NCBI GenBank assembly: GCA_037445375.1
Contig: JBBIKS010000048.1
Location: 1 to 17,918 of the forward strand
DNA: 17,918 bases
Origin: DYHD01 sp037445375
Lineage (GTDB): Bacteria > Nitrospirota > Thermodesulfovibrionia > Thermodesulfovibrionales > Dissulfurispiraceae
Reading direction: 5' to 3'
Numbering within the stretch: position 1 is the first letter of the stretch; each line of letters starts with the position of its first letter. The notes beneath the pieces were generated by a model. That model was not told where the DNA came from, did not search any database, and saw nothing but the letters and a program-made list of their open reading frames with translations. This document shows, piece by piece, positions 6,570 through 13,399 of the stretch. The position numbers and the translations under genes are program-made.

Positions 6570-8414
6570 CTAAGTAATTCTTATTAAAGCTTCATCAGGA
6601 TTTACAGAGTCACCCACGGAAACGAAGATATCCTCTACCTTGCCATCAATGGAGGAGTGTATCTCGTTCTCCATTTTCATTGCCTCGATAATCAAAACTG
6701 TATCGCCGCATTTAACAGTATCGCCTTTATTAACCAATATCTTAGCAACTCGTCCAGGCATAGCAGTACTAACATCACCTAAATTTAAGGCTTTGGGTCT
6801 TACGGACTGCTTGGAAGCCTTTGCATCTATTTTGCCGGATTCGCTTGGCAAGACCTCAACCAGCGGCTCAACAATTACCTCGACGAGATGATCGTCAACA
6901 TATATAAAGTAAGGTCTCTTGCCGTCTGCTTTGTGCCCTGTACCGCTTACCTTGATATTATATGATTCACCATGCACATTAATTAAAAATTCAGTAGGGG
7001 CAAGATGAGGAACCGGCTCGGTCTTCTGTTCCTGAACTGATGAGGCTGTTTTTTGGACTGCATCCTCAGGAGGGAACCCTTTTTCCTTTAATTCAAGATA
7101 ATTAAGGAATATCTTGGGGAATAATGCATAAGATAGGATATCTTCTTCGCTGGTTGCTTTATCCCCGAGTTCTTTTTTTGCGTTCTCAAGCTCCAGTGGC
7201 AAAATATCTGCAGGTCTGCCTGTAATAATCTCATCATCTCCTAATATTTTCTTTCTCGCATCTTCGTCTATTTGAGCAGGGGGTTTTCCATAAAGTCCCT
7301 TAAAGTAGTTTTTTGTCTCAATAGTTATGACCTTATACCTTTCGCCAGTAAGGACATTTAGGGTTGCCTGCGTGCCGACTATTTGGCTTGAAGGGGTTAC
7401 AAGAGGTGGAAAACCAAAATCCTGCCTGACATGAGGAACCTCATTCATGACTTCTTCCATTCTATCAAGCGCATTTTGTTCTCTTAACTGATTGGCAAGG
7501 TTTGAGATCATCCCGCCTGGAAGCTGATATATCATGGCATTTGGATCAATAGATGTATATTCGCTCTCGAATGTCCTATATTTTTTTCTTACATTCTTAA
7601 AATGTTCTGATATCTCGCCCATTACCTTAAAGTTGAAAGATGGATCATAAGGGGTGCCCCTCAATATATTGCACAATGTTTCGAGAGCAGGCTGGCTTGT
7701 GCCCGATGCCATTGAGGATATAGCTGTGTCAACAATATCAACTCCTGCCTCAATTGCCTTTAGGGTGGTAGCAACTGCCATTCCGCAGGTATCATGTGTA
7801 TGCAAATGTATAGGCACCGAGATTTTTTGCTTTAGTTTTGATACCAAATCAAATGCATCCAAAGGTGATAAAATCCCAGCCATATCTTTTATACATATTG
7901 TATGGGCGCCCATATCCTCCATACGAGTTGCGAGCTCTACAAAAAAATCATTAGTATAAATAGGTCCAAGCGTATAACAAAAAGCTACTTCTGCCTTTCC
8001 TCCATACTTGATGGTTGCCTTCACAGCAGTCTCTAAATTTCTTATATCATTTATGGCATCAAATATCCTCGCTATATTAATGCCGTTTTCTATCATCTTG
8101 GCAACGAATCTCTCCACAACATCATCAGCATAATGCCTGTAACCGACAACATTTTGCCCCCTGAGAAGCATTTGCAATGGGGTCTTCCTAATGAGTTTCT
8201 TCATCTGCCTGAGTCTTTCCCAAGGGTCCTCCCTTAAAAAACGCAAGCAACTGTCAAAAGTAGCTCCTCCCCAGACCTCTAATGACCAGAAACCTACTGA
8301 GTCCATTTTTTCAGCAATCGGGAGTAAATCTTCCGAACGCATTCTTGTCGCAAGAAGGCTTTGGTGGGCATCCCTGAAGGTAGTATCCATTATTTTTATT
8401 TTTTTATCTGTCAT
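6570..8414 (-). CDS. pycB: Pyruvate carboxylase subunit B (carboxyltransferase + biotin carrier)
   Basis: This subunit transfers CO2 from carboxybiotin to pyruvate, giving oxaloacetate. The carboxyltransferase barrel shows MDTTFRDAHQSLLATR from residue 9, with metal ligand D10, the KDMAG lysine K176 and HLHTHDTCG with H205/H207. A conserved PYC/OadA domain follows. The C-terminal biotinyl domain (about 540-614) has EAMKME at 577-582, with K580 as the biotin attachment site. A hydrophilic linker lies at about 440-520. Oxaloacetate decarboxylase alpha has the same domains, but no membrane beta or gamma subunit genes are nearby and a biotin carboxylase gene is immediately upstream, so the two-subunit anaplerotic pyruvate carboxylase is favoured. 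GAGGAG lies 6 bases before the ATG. The gene begins about 90 bp after pycA. Confidence 0.92.
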   Translation of the reverse strand: MTDKKIKIMDTTFRDAHQSLLATRMRSEDLLPIAEKMDSVGFWSLEVWGGATFDSCLRFLREDPWERLRQMKKLIRKTPLQMLLRGQNVVGYRHYADDVVERFVAKMIENGINIARIFDAINDIRNLETAVKATIKYGGKAEVAFCYTLGPIYTNDFFVELATRMEDMGAHTICIKDMAGILSPLDAFDLVSKLKQKISVPIHLHTHDTCGMAVATTLKAIEAGVDIVDTAISSMASGTSQPALETLCNILRGTPYDPSFNFKVMGEISEHFKNVRKKYRTFESEYTSIDPNAMIYQLPGGMISNLANQLREQNALDRMEEVMNEVPHVRQDFGFPPLVTPSSQIVGTQATLNVLTGERYKVITIETKNYFKGLYGKPPAQIDEDARKKILGDDEIITGRPADILPLELENAKKELGDKATSEEDILSYALFPKIFLNYLELKEKGFPPEDAVQKTASSVQEQKTEPVPHLAPTEFLINVHGESYNIKVSGTGHKADGKRPYFIYVDDHLVEVIVEPLVEVLPSESGKIDAKASKQSVRPKALNLGDVSTAMPGRVAKILVNKGDTVKCGDTVLIIEAMKMENEIHSSIDGKVEDIFVSVGDSVNPDEALIRIT

Positions 8415-8463
8415 ACTTTCTCCTCTTGGTAAGTTGCTCTTTAAGTGTAATTGAAAGTGTTTT

Positions 8464-8482
8464 CGTGAGCCAATGGCTTACG
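8464..8482. other. Short hairpin between pycA and pycB
   Basis: An 8-bp stem, CGTGAGCC paired with GGCTTACG (one G-T pair), encloses a 3-base AAT loop in the 90-bp pycA-pycB gap. It has no following T run on the minus strand, so it is not a typical terminator. It might mark an mRNA processing or stability element that sets subunit ratio, but this is speculation. Confidence 0.3.
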
Positions 8483-8504
8483 AGTGATTAATTATTAATA
8501 TTTA

Positions 8505-9920
8505 TCAAAGCTTATGATAGGCAGCAATTGCAGCTGAAATAGAAGAAACATAGATCAAAGGATCTCTTTCCGTTTCGTAAGTGAGAAGATGCAGCCTTTC
8601 CTCTATGTATTTTGTAGAGAAGTTTCCTGATTTAAATACATCATCTTCCATTACCCTTTTATAAAATGGTATGGTGGTTTTCACTCCTCTGATTACATAT
8701 TCACTAAGGCATCTGTGCATCCTTCTGACTGTCTCGTCCCATGCCTGACCCCTGACAATTAGTTTTGCCAGCATCGAGTCGTAATATGGCGGGATGGTAT
8801 ATCCCTTATAAATATGACCATCTATCCTCACTCCAAAACCGCCGGGGGAGTAATAAGATGTTATTTTCCCTGTAACAGGCATAAAATCATTCATCGGATC
8901 CTCAGCGTTTATCCTGCATTGGATTGCGTATCCATTTAATTTAATATCTTCTTGCCTGAAAGTAATGGGTTCACCATAAGCAATCCTTATCATTGTTTGA
9001 ACGATATCTATTCCAGTTATTTCTTCAGTAATTGTGTGTTCCACCTGAACCCTTGTATTCATCTCAAGAAAATAAAAATTTTTATATTTATCAACTAAAA
9101 ACTCGACGGTACCAACATTATCATAGTCAACAGCCCTTGCTGCTAAAATTGCTGCATCACCCATCTTTTGTCTTAATTCTTCATCAAGCAATAATGAAGG
9201 AGCAATCTCTATCAGTTTCTGATGCCTCCTCTGGATTGAGCAGTCCCTTTCACCAAGATGAACAATGTTGCCATGCTTGTCTGCAACAACCTGAAATTCA
9301 ATGTGATGCGGTTCTTCGAGGTATTTTTCTATGAATATACTTTCGTTGCCAAAAGCCTTTTTTGCTTCTGATTGAGATAGCGAGAGCTGTCTTTTTATAT
9401 CATCATCGTTATTGCATATCCTTAACCCCCTGCCGCCCCCTCCAGCAGAAGCTTTTAATATGACCGGATAGCCTATTTCATTAGCAAACTTTATGGCTTC
9501 TTCTGGTTCGGTTATTGCCCCAGACCCCGGTATTACAGGAACTCCTTGAGATTTCATTGTATTTCTTGCCGCTATCTTTAGTCCCATTGCAGCTATTGCA
9601 TAAGGGTGAGGTCCGATAAAAGCAATACCAGCATTTTTGCAAGCCTTTGCAAAATCGGCATTTTCAGAAAGAAAGCCGTATCCGGGATGAATTGCGTCTG
9701 CGCCTGCATATCTTGCAAGCTCAATAATGCCATAAATATTCAGATAAGCCCTAAGCTGGCCTGGGCGGGCAAGATAACTTTCGTCAGCTTTCTTTACATA
9801 TCTCGAGGTTGAGTCGGACTCAGAATAAATTGCTACAGTTTTAATCCCAAGCTCCCTACAAGCCCTTATAATTCTAAGTGCAATTTCGCCTCTGTTAGCT
9901 ATCAAAACCTTTTTGAACAT
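8505..9920 (-). CDS. pycA: Pyruvate carboxylase subunit A (biotin carboxylase)
   Basis: This subunit uses ATP and bicarbonate to carboxylate the biotin on the partner subunit. The N-terminus KKVLIANRGEIALRIIRAC is the family signature. The ATP-grasp domain has K115, K156 and the glycine-rich AGGGGRG (159-165). HHIEFQV (205-211), GERDCSIQRRHQK (223-235), E273 and E286, and MNTRVQVEHTITE (287-299) supply the catalytic and metal-binding residues. The 471-aa length suits the separate biotin carboxylase of two-subunit pyruvate carboxylases. In the segment before K115 the usual MGDK reads MGLK. The protein could in principle serve acetyl-CoA carboxylase, but adjacency to pycB with no accB argues against this. 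AGGAAG precedes the ATG at 9 bases. It is the first gene of the pycA-pycB-M50-trpS run. Confidence 0.92.
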   Translation of the reverse strand: MFKKVLIANRGEIALRIIRACRELGIKTVAIYSESDSTSRYVKKADESYLARPGQLRAYLNIYGIIELARYAGADAIHPGYGFLSENADFAKACKNAGIAFIGPHPYAIAAMGLKIAARNTMKSQGVPVIPGSGAITEPEEAIKFANEIGYPVILKASAGGGGRGLRICNNDDDIKRQLSLSQSEAKKAFGNESIFIEKYLEEPHHIEFQVVADKHGNIVHLGERDCSIQRRHQKLIEIAPSLLLDEELRQKMGDAAILAARAVDYDNVGTVEFLVDKYKNFYFLEMNTRVQVEHTITEEITGIDIVQTMIRIAYGEPITFRQEDIKLNGYAIQCRINAEDPMNDFMPVTGKITSYYSPGGFGVRIDGHIYKGYTIPPYYDSMLAKLIVRGQAWDETVRRMHRCLSEYVIRGVKTTIPFYKRVMEDDVFKSGNFSTKYIEERLHLLTYETERDPLIYVSSISAAIAAYHKL

Positions 9921-10004
9921 AACTTCACTTCCTAATAGTTAGAGTTTTTAAAATCTTAAATAGAAAACGAATAAAATAGAAAAGGCAAAAGAGTGAGAAC
10001 TATT

Positions 10005-10154
10005 ATGACAAAAATTATTTTATTTGTAAATAGGCTAAAACTAAAAATTCCAGAGTTTTTACCTGAAGTTGAAAGACGGCTGAAAAACTATTATACAATC
10101 TTAGCTCTCTTTTTGCTTTTATTCGGTGTTTGCTTGCTCCCAAAGGTTCGGTAA
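10005..10154 (+). CDS. Possible small membrane protein, 49 aa
   Basis: An ATG-started frame encodes 49 aa: a basic N-terminal part (NRLKLKIPEFLPEVERRLKN) followed by one strongly hydrophobic stretch (YYTILALFLLLFGVCLLP, about residues 29-46), which would be a single membrane span near the C-terminus. The Shine-Dalgarno is weak (GTGAG, 7 bases before the ATG). No family is recognised. The hydrophobic block is longer than expected by chance in short ORFs, but AT-rich DNA often encodes Leu/Phe/Ile runs, so it may not be a gene. Confidence 0.25.
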   Translation: MTKIILFVNRLKLKIPEFLPEVERRLKNYYTILALFLLLFGVCLLPKVR

Positions 10155-10524
10155 TGCCAGTACCTTTATGAAGAATGAAAATTTATCGCTTTTCCCATTT
10201 TATGTTATACTTTTTTGCCTAAACTAAAACACGAAACCTTCATTTAAGATTTCGAGTATATATGAATGAAAATTAATCTTAGTCAACTTAAGCAAAGCTG
10301 AAATGAATTCGAAGAAAACTATTTGGTATGCTACTGCTTTCATTATACGAGAAAGCAAATTGAGAAAGACTACATAAGATAATGGGCGAGCAGCGATTCT
10401 CGATAAGATTTTGCATGAAAAGAAAACTGACGGATGCGATTGTGAACAGAAAAATCCAAAAGGACGTTGATGTTTGCCTGATGTTAGCCGGCTGGTTGAC
10501 AATATTACAAGGAAAATAGCTATA

Positions 10525-10545
10525 TAGTGTCCGTTTATAAACAGA
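10525..10545. repeat. Solo palindromic copy of a MITE end (GTTTATAAAC core)
   Basis: TAGTGTCCGTTTATAAACAG at 10525-10544 contains the perfect 10-bp palindrome GTTTATAAAC (10533-10542) with near-symmetric arms, and is bounded by TA on both sides. The same end sequence occurs in inverted orientation at both ends of the element at 11970-12090. It looks like two terminal repeats fused with the interior lost. It lies 120 bp before the lipoprotein start. Confidence 0.6.
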
Positions 10546-10664
10546 TACCATCTGTCATCATAAATCTTGCTCGACTTTCTGCCTCACTCTGTTGGATGCA
10601 GGTTGAAGGAATCGCAAAATGATTTAAGGAACTAATAGAAGAGTTGTTAGGAAGGAGAAAATCG

Positions 10665-11972
10665 ATGGTCAGCAAAAAAACATTAATTATATTTCTTATT
10701 GTTCTTTCATTACTGATTATAATGGGTTGTGGAAGCGACACAAGCACCTCCGCGATATCATTCTATTCGACGGCGACTGGTACTGGGTATCTCAGGAAGG
10801 CTGACACTCTCTGGATACTCAATCTTGAGGGCAACTATACTGATATGGGGCGGCAATATGGCGCTCTTCTTAAGGATGAGCTTATCTCTATGTTCCATCA
10901 GATGGACAATGCCATCGGATACGAGAAAAATCGGGACTATGTAAACTTAATTGGTAGCACGATGGATGAACGGGAACGGCAATTCCTTACGGGAATGTCT
11001 ATAGAAAGCGGACTTGAGTTTAGCAAACACGAGTTCTTAAATGCAGCCCTATTTTTCATGTATGCTCCGGGCGGATGTTCTGCTTTTGCAGCTATGGGAA
11101 GGCAGACAGAATCAGGATTCACTATTGCGGGAAGAAACTTTGATAATCCCAAGGGGGTGGATGGAAAATATGTTAATCTTCTCAGGGGGAAATCTATTTT
11201 GGTGATCTATAACCCTCGGGAGCAGTTTAATGGTCATGCCGGTACTCATCGCGACAATTCTGCAGCCGTAATGACCTATATTGGCTGGTTTCACGGACTT
11301 ACCATTCTTAACTCAAAGGGCATTTATCTTGAATACAACAATGCCACGAATTCTATACCGATGATAAAGGAAGACTTGCCGAGCCTGTTACGTCAATTTA
11401 AAGACGGACTTCATCAGAACCTTTATGCAGCCTTTGATTCCGATTCGCTTGATGAGGTGCATACAGCTCTGACAGGGCAGGCGTCTGTGGCTAATATGAC
11501 ACAGGTGGCGGATAAGAACCATGTATGGCATTATGAACGTTCCCCCTATGAGAACTCAAGAAAGCTTCCAATCGGCACAGCGAAAGGATATTTTTATTAC
11601 GATAATCTCCCTGATATGAGCATCTTTACGAACCACTTTTTCTTTGCAGATTGGAAAAAACAGCAGTTTATCTATACCTCTCCGGAAAATGATTCGGGGA
11701 GCAGAACCTTTGCAAGGTTGATTAATCTTCAGAGACTGGCGTCTGGAGCAGCGGGAAAGATAAATGTCGAGATAATGAAGGTAGTTATGACTACCCATCT
11801 GCTTGATAATGGCGGCGGCGGTCCCTTTATTGGATGGGAACTGAATAATCCAGATGTAACCCATTTTACGACGGTTACAGACATTGCCAATAAAGTCATG
11901 CATATTTACCCTTATGTGGATGGCGGTCCCGGACAATGGACTGCGGTGCATTTGAACATGGAGTTTAGATAG
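10665..11972 (+). CDS. C45-family (acyltransferase-like) Ntn hydrolase, predicted lipoprotein
   Basis: This looks like a secreted relative of the C45 peptidase/acyl-CoA:6-aminopenicillanic acid acyltransferase group, N-terminal-nucleophile enzymes that cleave or form amide bonds. The first 21 residues are a lipoprotein signal (two Lys, then a Leu/Ile-rich core) ending at the lipobox IIMGC, with C22 as the lipid-modified Cys. The family start GNYTDMGRQYGALLKDEL is at 56-73. The likely nucleophile is C138 in APGGCSAFA, and GRNFDNP after it is typical of C45 proteins. Total length is 435 aa. The ATG at 10665 was chosen because AAGGAG lies 7 bases upstream; an upstream TTG is unlikely. The substrate is unknown. 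The TAG stop is also the first three bases of the following repeat element. The gene is monocistronic or leads the MazG-like gene. Confidence 0.78.
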   Translation: MVSKKTLIIFLIVLSLLIIMGCGSDTSTSAISFYSTATGTGYLRKADTLWILNLEGNYTDMGRQYGALLKDELISMFHQMDNAIGYEKNRDYVNLIGSTMDERERQFLTGMSIESGLEFSKHEFLNAALFFMYAPGGCSAFAAMGRQTESGFTIAGRNFDNPKGVDGKYVNLLRGKSILVIYNPREQFNGHAGTHRDNSAAVMTYIGWFHGLTILNSKGIYLEYNNATNSIPMIKEDLPSLLRQFKDGLHQNLYAAFDSDSLDEVHTALTGQASVANMTQVADKNHVWHYERSPYENSRKLPIGTAKGYFYYDNLPDMSIFTNHFFFADWKKQQFIYTSPENDSGSRTFARLINLQRLASGAAGKINVEIMKVVMTTHLLDNGGGGPFIGWELNNPDVTHFTTVTDIANKVMHIYPYVDGGPGQWTAVHLNMEFR

Positions 11973-12090
11973 TGCCTGTTTATAAAGTCCAAAATACCCC
12001 CATCCTTGCCCTTCCCCTTCAAGGTGGAGTTGGTAAATAATCCCCTCCCTTGAAGGGAGGGTGCTGAATAGGTAGTTTATAAACAGACTA
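11970..12090. mobile_element. 121-bp MITE-like element with TA-bounded inverted ends
   Basis: The left end, TAGTGCCTGTTTATAAA at 11970-11986, is answered by TTTATAAACAGACTA at 12076-12090, an inverted pair that matches apart from a two-base gap. TA dinucleotides bound both ends, as in Tc1/mariner or IS630-type insertions. The interior has G/C-rich blocks, including CCCTCCCTTGAAGGGAGGG (12043-12061), that can fold, and no ORF. Its GGGAGGGGATTA core, read on the minus strand, also occurs in the element at 4497-4632. The left end overlaps the stop codon of the lipoprotein gene. Confidence 0.7.
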
Positions 12091-12142
12091 TAGATATAAA
12101 GATTACTAAAATAATAATTGAACAGCCTGACTTTTTTAATTA

Positions 12143-12493
12143 ATGGATATTGAAAGAATACGCAAAAGTCTTGCAATCTTTGCCGAACTGAGGAATTGGG
12201 ATCAGTTTCATACACCAAAGAATCTCTCGATGGCTTTATCTGTAGAGGCATCCGAGCTTCTTGAGATTTTCCAGTGGCTTACAGATGAACAGTCAATTCA
12301 GATAATGCATGATGAAAAGGAGATGGCATTAGTCCGCGAGGAAATAGCAGATGTTTTTATTTATCTTGTCAGGCTTGCGGATAAGCTCAATATAGATATA
12401 GAACAAGCAGTTAATGAAAAGATTAGAATAAACGAAGAGAGGTATCCTGAAGAATTGTCAAAGAATAGCGCGAGGAAATATAACAAGCGCTAA
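12143..12493 (+). CDS. MazG-like nucleotide pyrophosphohydrolase
   Basis: This is a single-domain all-alpha NTP pyrophosphohydrolase of the MazG/RS21-C6 (dCTPase-like) group, which hydrolyses (d)NTPs to monophosphates and pyrophosphate and is thought to clear unusual nucleotides. The metal-binding acidic residues are visible as EASELLE (35-41: E35, E38, E41) and EEIADVFIYLVRLAD (66-80: E67, D70). The NWDQFHTPKNLSMALSVEAS segment is typical of the subfamily. Length is 116 aa, one domain, normal for the short form. No Shine-Dalgarno is apparent in the AT-rich leader, so expression may depend on a leaderless or weak start. The gene is followed at once by a terminator that overlaps its stop codon. 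Confidence 0.88.
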   Translation: MDIERIRKSLAIFAELRNWDQFHTPKNLSMALSVEASELLEIFQWLTDEQSIQIMHDEKEMALVREEIADVFIYLVRLADKLNIDIEQAVNEKIRINEERYPEELSKNSARKYNKR

Positions 12494-12532
12494 AATTGCT
12501 CAATTTAGTTTTAACCTAAATTGAGCAATTTT
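12492..12532. terminator. Strong bidirectional rho-independent terminator
   Basis: A perfect 17-bp inverted repeat, AAAATTGCTCAATTTAG and CTAAATTGAGCAATTTT, flanks a 7-base loop (TTTTAAC). Each strand ends in a T run, so it can stop transcripts from both directions. It begins inside the TAA of the MazG-like gene and separates it from the convergent ThiF/MoeB-like gene, whose stop lies about 120 bp away. Confidence 0.85.
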
Positions 12533-12652
12533 GTTGGCAAAGCCACAACAGCCTACCCAATTGGTGAGTAATGATAATCCGCAGGACGGGCATCCAGCCT
12601 GTCATTAGAGAAAATTACCCAAAAGAATCGCAATATAGGTTGAAGTAATTTA

Positions 12653-13399
12653 TCAAGATATTTTGACGTTACCTTTGCTGCATGTTGCACAATCAGGATC
12701 TTTATATGTTCTGAATGTTTTAAAGTTGATATTCTTGCCATCCCAGACAAGAAGTTTGCCCTTAAGGTTGCTGCCAATCCCCGTTAAAAATTTTATTGCC
12801 TCCATTGCCTGCAGGCATCCGATAACGCCGGGTGTGGCTCCTACGACTGGAAATATCTCAGAAGGCGGCGGTTCAGGGAACATGCATCTCAAGCATGGCG
12901 TATCAGGCGGATTAATAAAGCTAAGTCTGCCCTCCATTCCCCATATGCTTCCGTATATCAGCGGGATATTTTTGCGGATTGCGGATTCATTGAGGACATA
13001 TCTTGTTGAGAAGTTGTCCATACAGTCAATTATCAGATCAGAAGATCCTACTAACTCATCAACATTCTGAGAGTCAATCTTATCGTTTAAGGCGGTAACA
13101 CTTATATCCGGGTTCAATCCTTCAAGAGTCTGTTTAGCTGATACCGCCTTATTGATGCCAATTCTTGTATGGTTATGCAGTATTTGCCTGTTAAGGTTTG
13201 GCCAGTCAGGGGAGTCGAAATCGCATATCCTTATATTGCCGATTCCTGCAACGGCTAAATAAATTGATACCGGCGAACCGAGACCTCCGGCTCCTGCGAT
13301 AAAGATGGTCGAATTTTTTAATTTTTTTTGTGTCTCCTCACCCCATCCCTCCATAATTATTTGTCGATTATATCTCTTTAATTCCGATTCAGAAAACAT
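12653..13399 (-). CDS. ThiF/MoeB/HesA-family E1-like adenylyltransferase
   Basis: This enzyme family activates the C-terminal glycine of a ubiquitin-like sulfur carrier (MoaD, ThiS) by adenylation. The sequence has RYNRQIIMEGWG at the start, the ATP-binding GAGGLGS at 36-42, NLNRQI at 68-73, D127 in DCMDN, and a zinc-binding quartet C169/C172 (CLRC) with C237/C240 (CATC). FPVVGATPGVIGCLQAMEAIKFL is the conserved crossover region. At 248 aa it is the short MoeB/ThiF/HesA form without a rhodanese domain. Its ATG directly follows the TAG of the upstream flavoprotein gene and its Shine-Dalgarno (GGAGG) lies in the last codons of that gene, so the two are translationally coupled. No moaD or thiS lies in the window, so molybdopterin, thiamine or another thiolation route cannot be chosen. 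Confidence 0.88.
   Translation of the reverse strand: MFSESELKRYNRQIIMEGWGEETQKKLKNSTIFIAGAGGLGSPVSIYLAVAGIGNIRICDFDSPDWPNLNRQILHNHTRIGINKAVSAKQTLEGLNPDISVTALNDKIDSQNVDELVGSSDLIIDCMDNFSTRYVLNESAIRKNIPLIYGSIWGMEGRLSFINPPDTPCLRCMFPEPPPSEIFPVVGATPGVIGCLQAMEAIKFLTGIGSNLKGKLLVWDGKNINFKTFRTYKDPDCATCSKGNVKIS

Larger units (their letters stand above)
9921..10664. other. Gene-poor 0.74-kb region between divergent units
   Basis: This stretch lies between the divergently transcribed pycA and the lipoprotein gene and should hold both promoters. All frames are cut by frequent stops. The only frames worth naming are a 49-codon ORF at 10005-10154, a 19-codon ORF at about 10170-10229 and a 34-codon ORF at 10415-10519, all on the plus strand and none recognised. 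An imperfect 9-bp hairpin (CGAAACCTT/AAGATTTCG) lies at about 10232-10254. A repeat-end palindrome is at 10525-10545. No promoter could be placed with confidence because the region is so AT-rich. Confidence 0.6.

Noticed and set aside
8415..8504. Possible sigma-54 promoter between pycA and pycB
   Set aside because: TGGCTCACG resembles a -24 element but no GC at the -12 position with the required spacing was found.
6570..9920. Reading pycA/pycB as acetyl-CoA carboxylase or sodium-pumping oxaloacetate decarboxylase
   Set aside because: The carboxyltransferase domain is of the pyruvate/oxaloacetate type, the biotin domain is fused to it, and no decarboxylase beta or gamma subunit lies nearby. 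It remains a formal alternative.
11556..12251. A 231-codon minus-strand open frame antisense to the lipoprotein and MazG-like genes
   Set aside because: It runs through a MITE-like element and opposite two well-supported genes, has no recognisable motifs and no ribosome site; the plus-strand frames show clear family signatures.
12584..12603. Inverted repeat GACGGGC/GCCTGTC downstream of the ThiF/MoeB-like gene as its own terminator
   Set aside because: On the minus strand the stem has an A-C mismatch and no T run follows, whereas the hairpin at 12492-12532 is perfect and can serve both strands.
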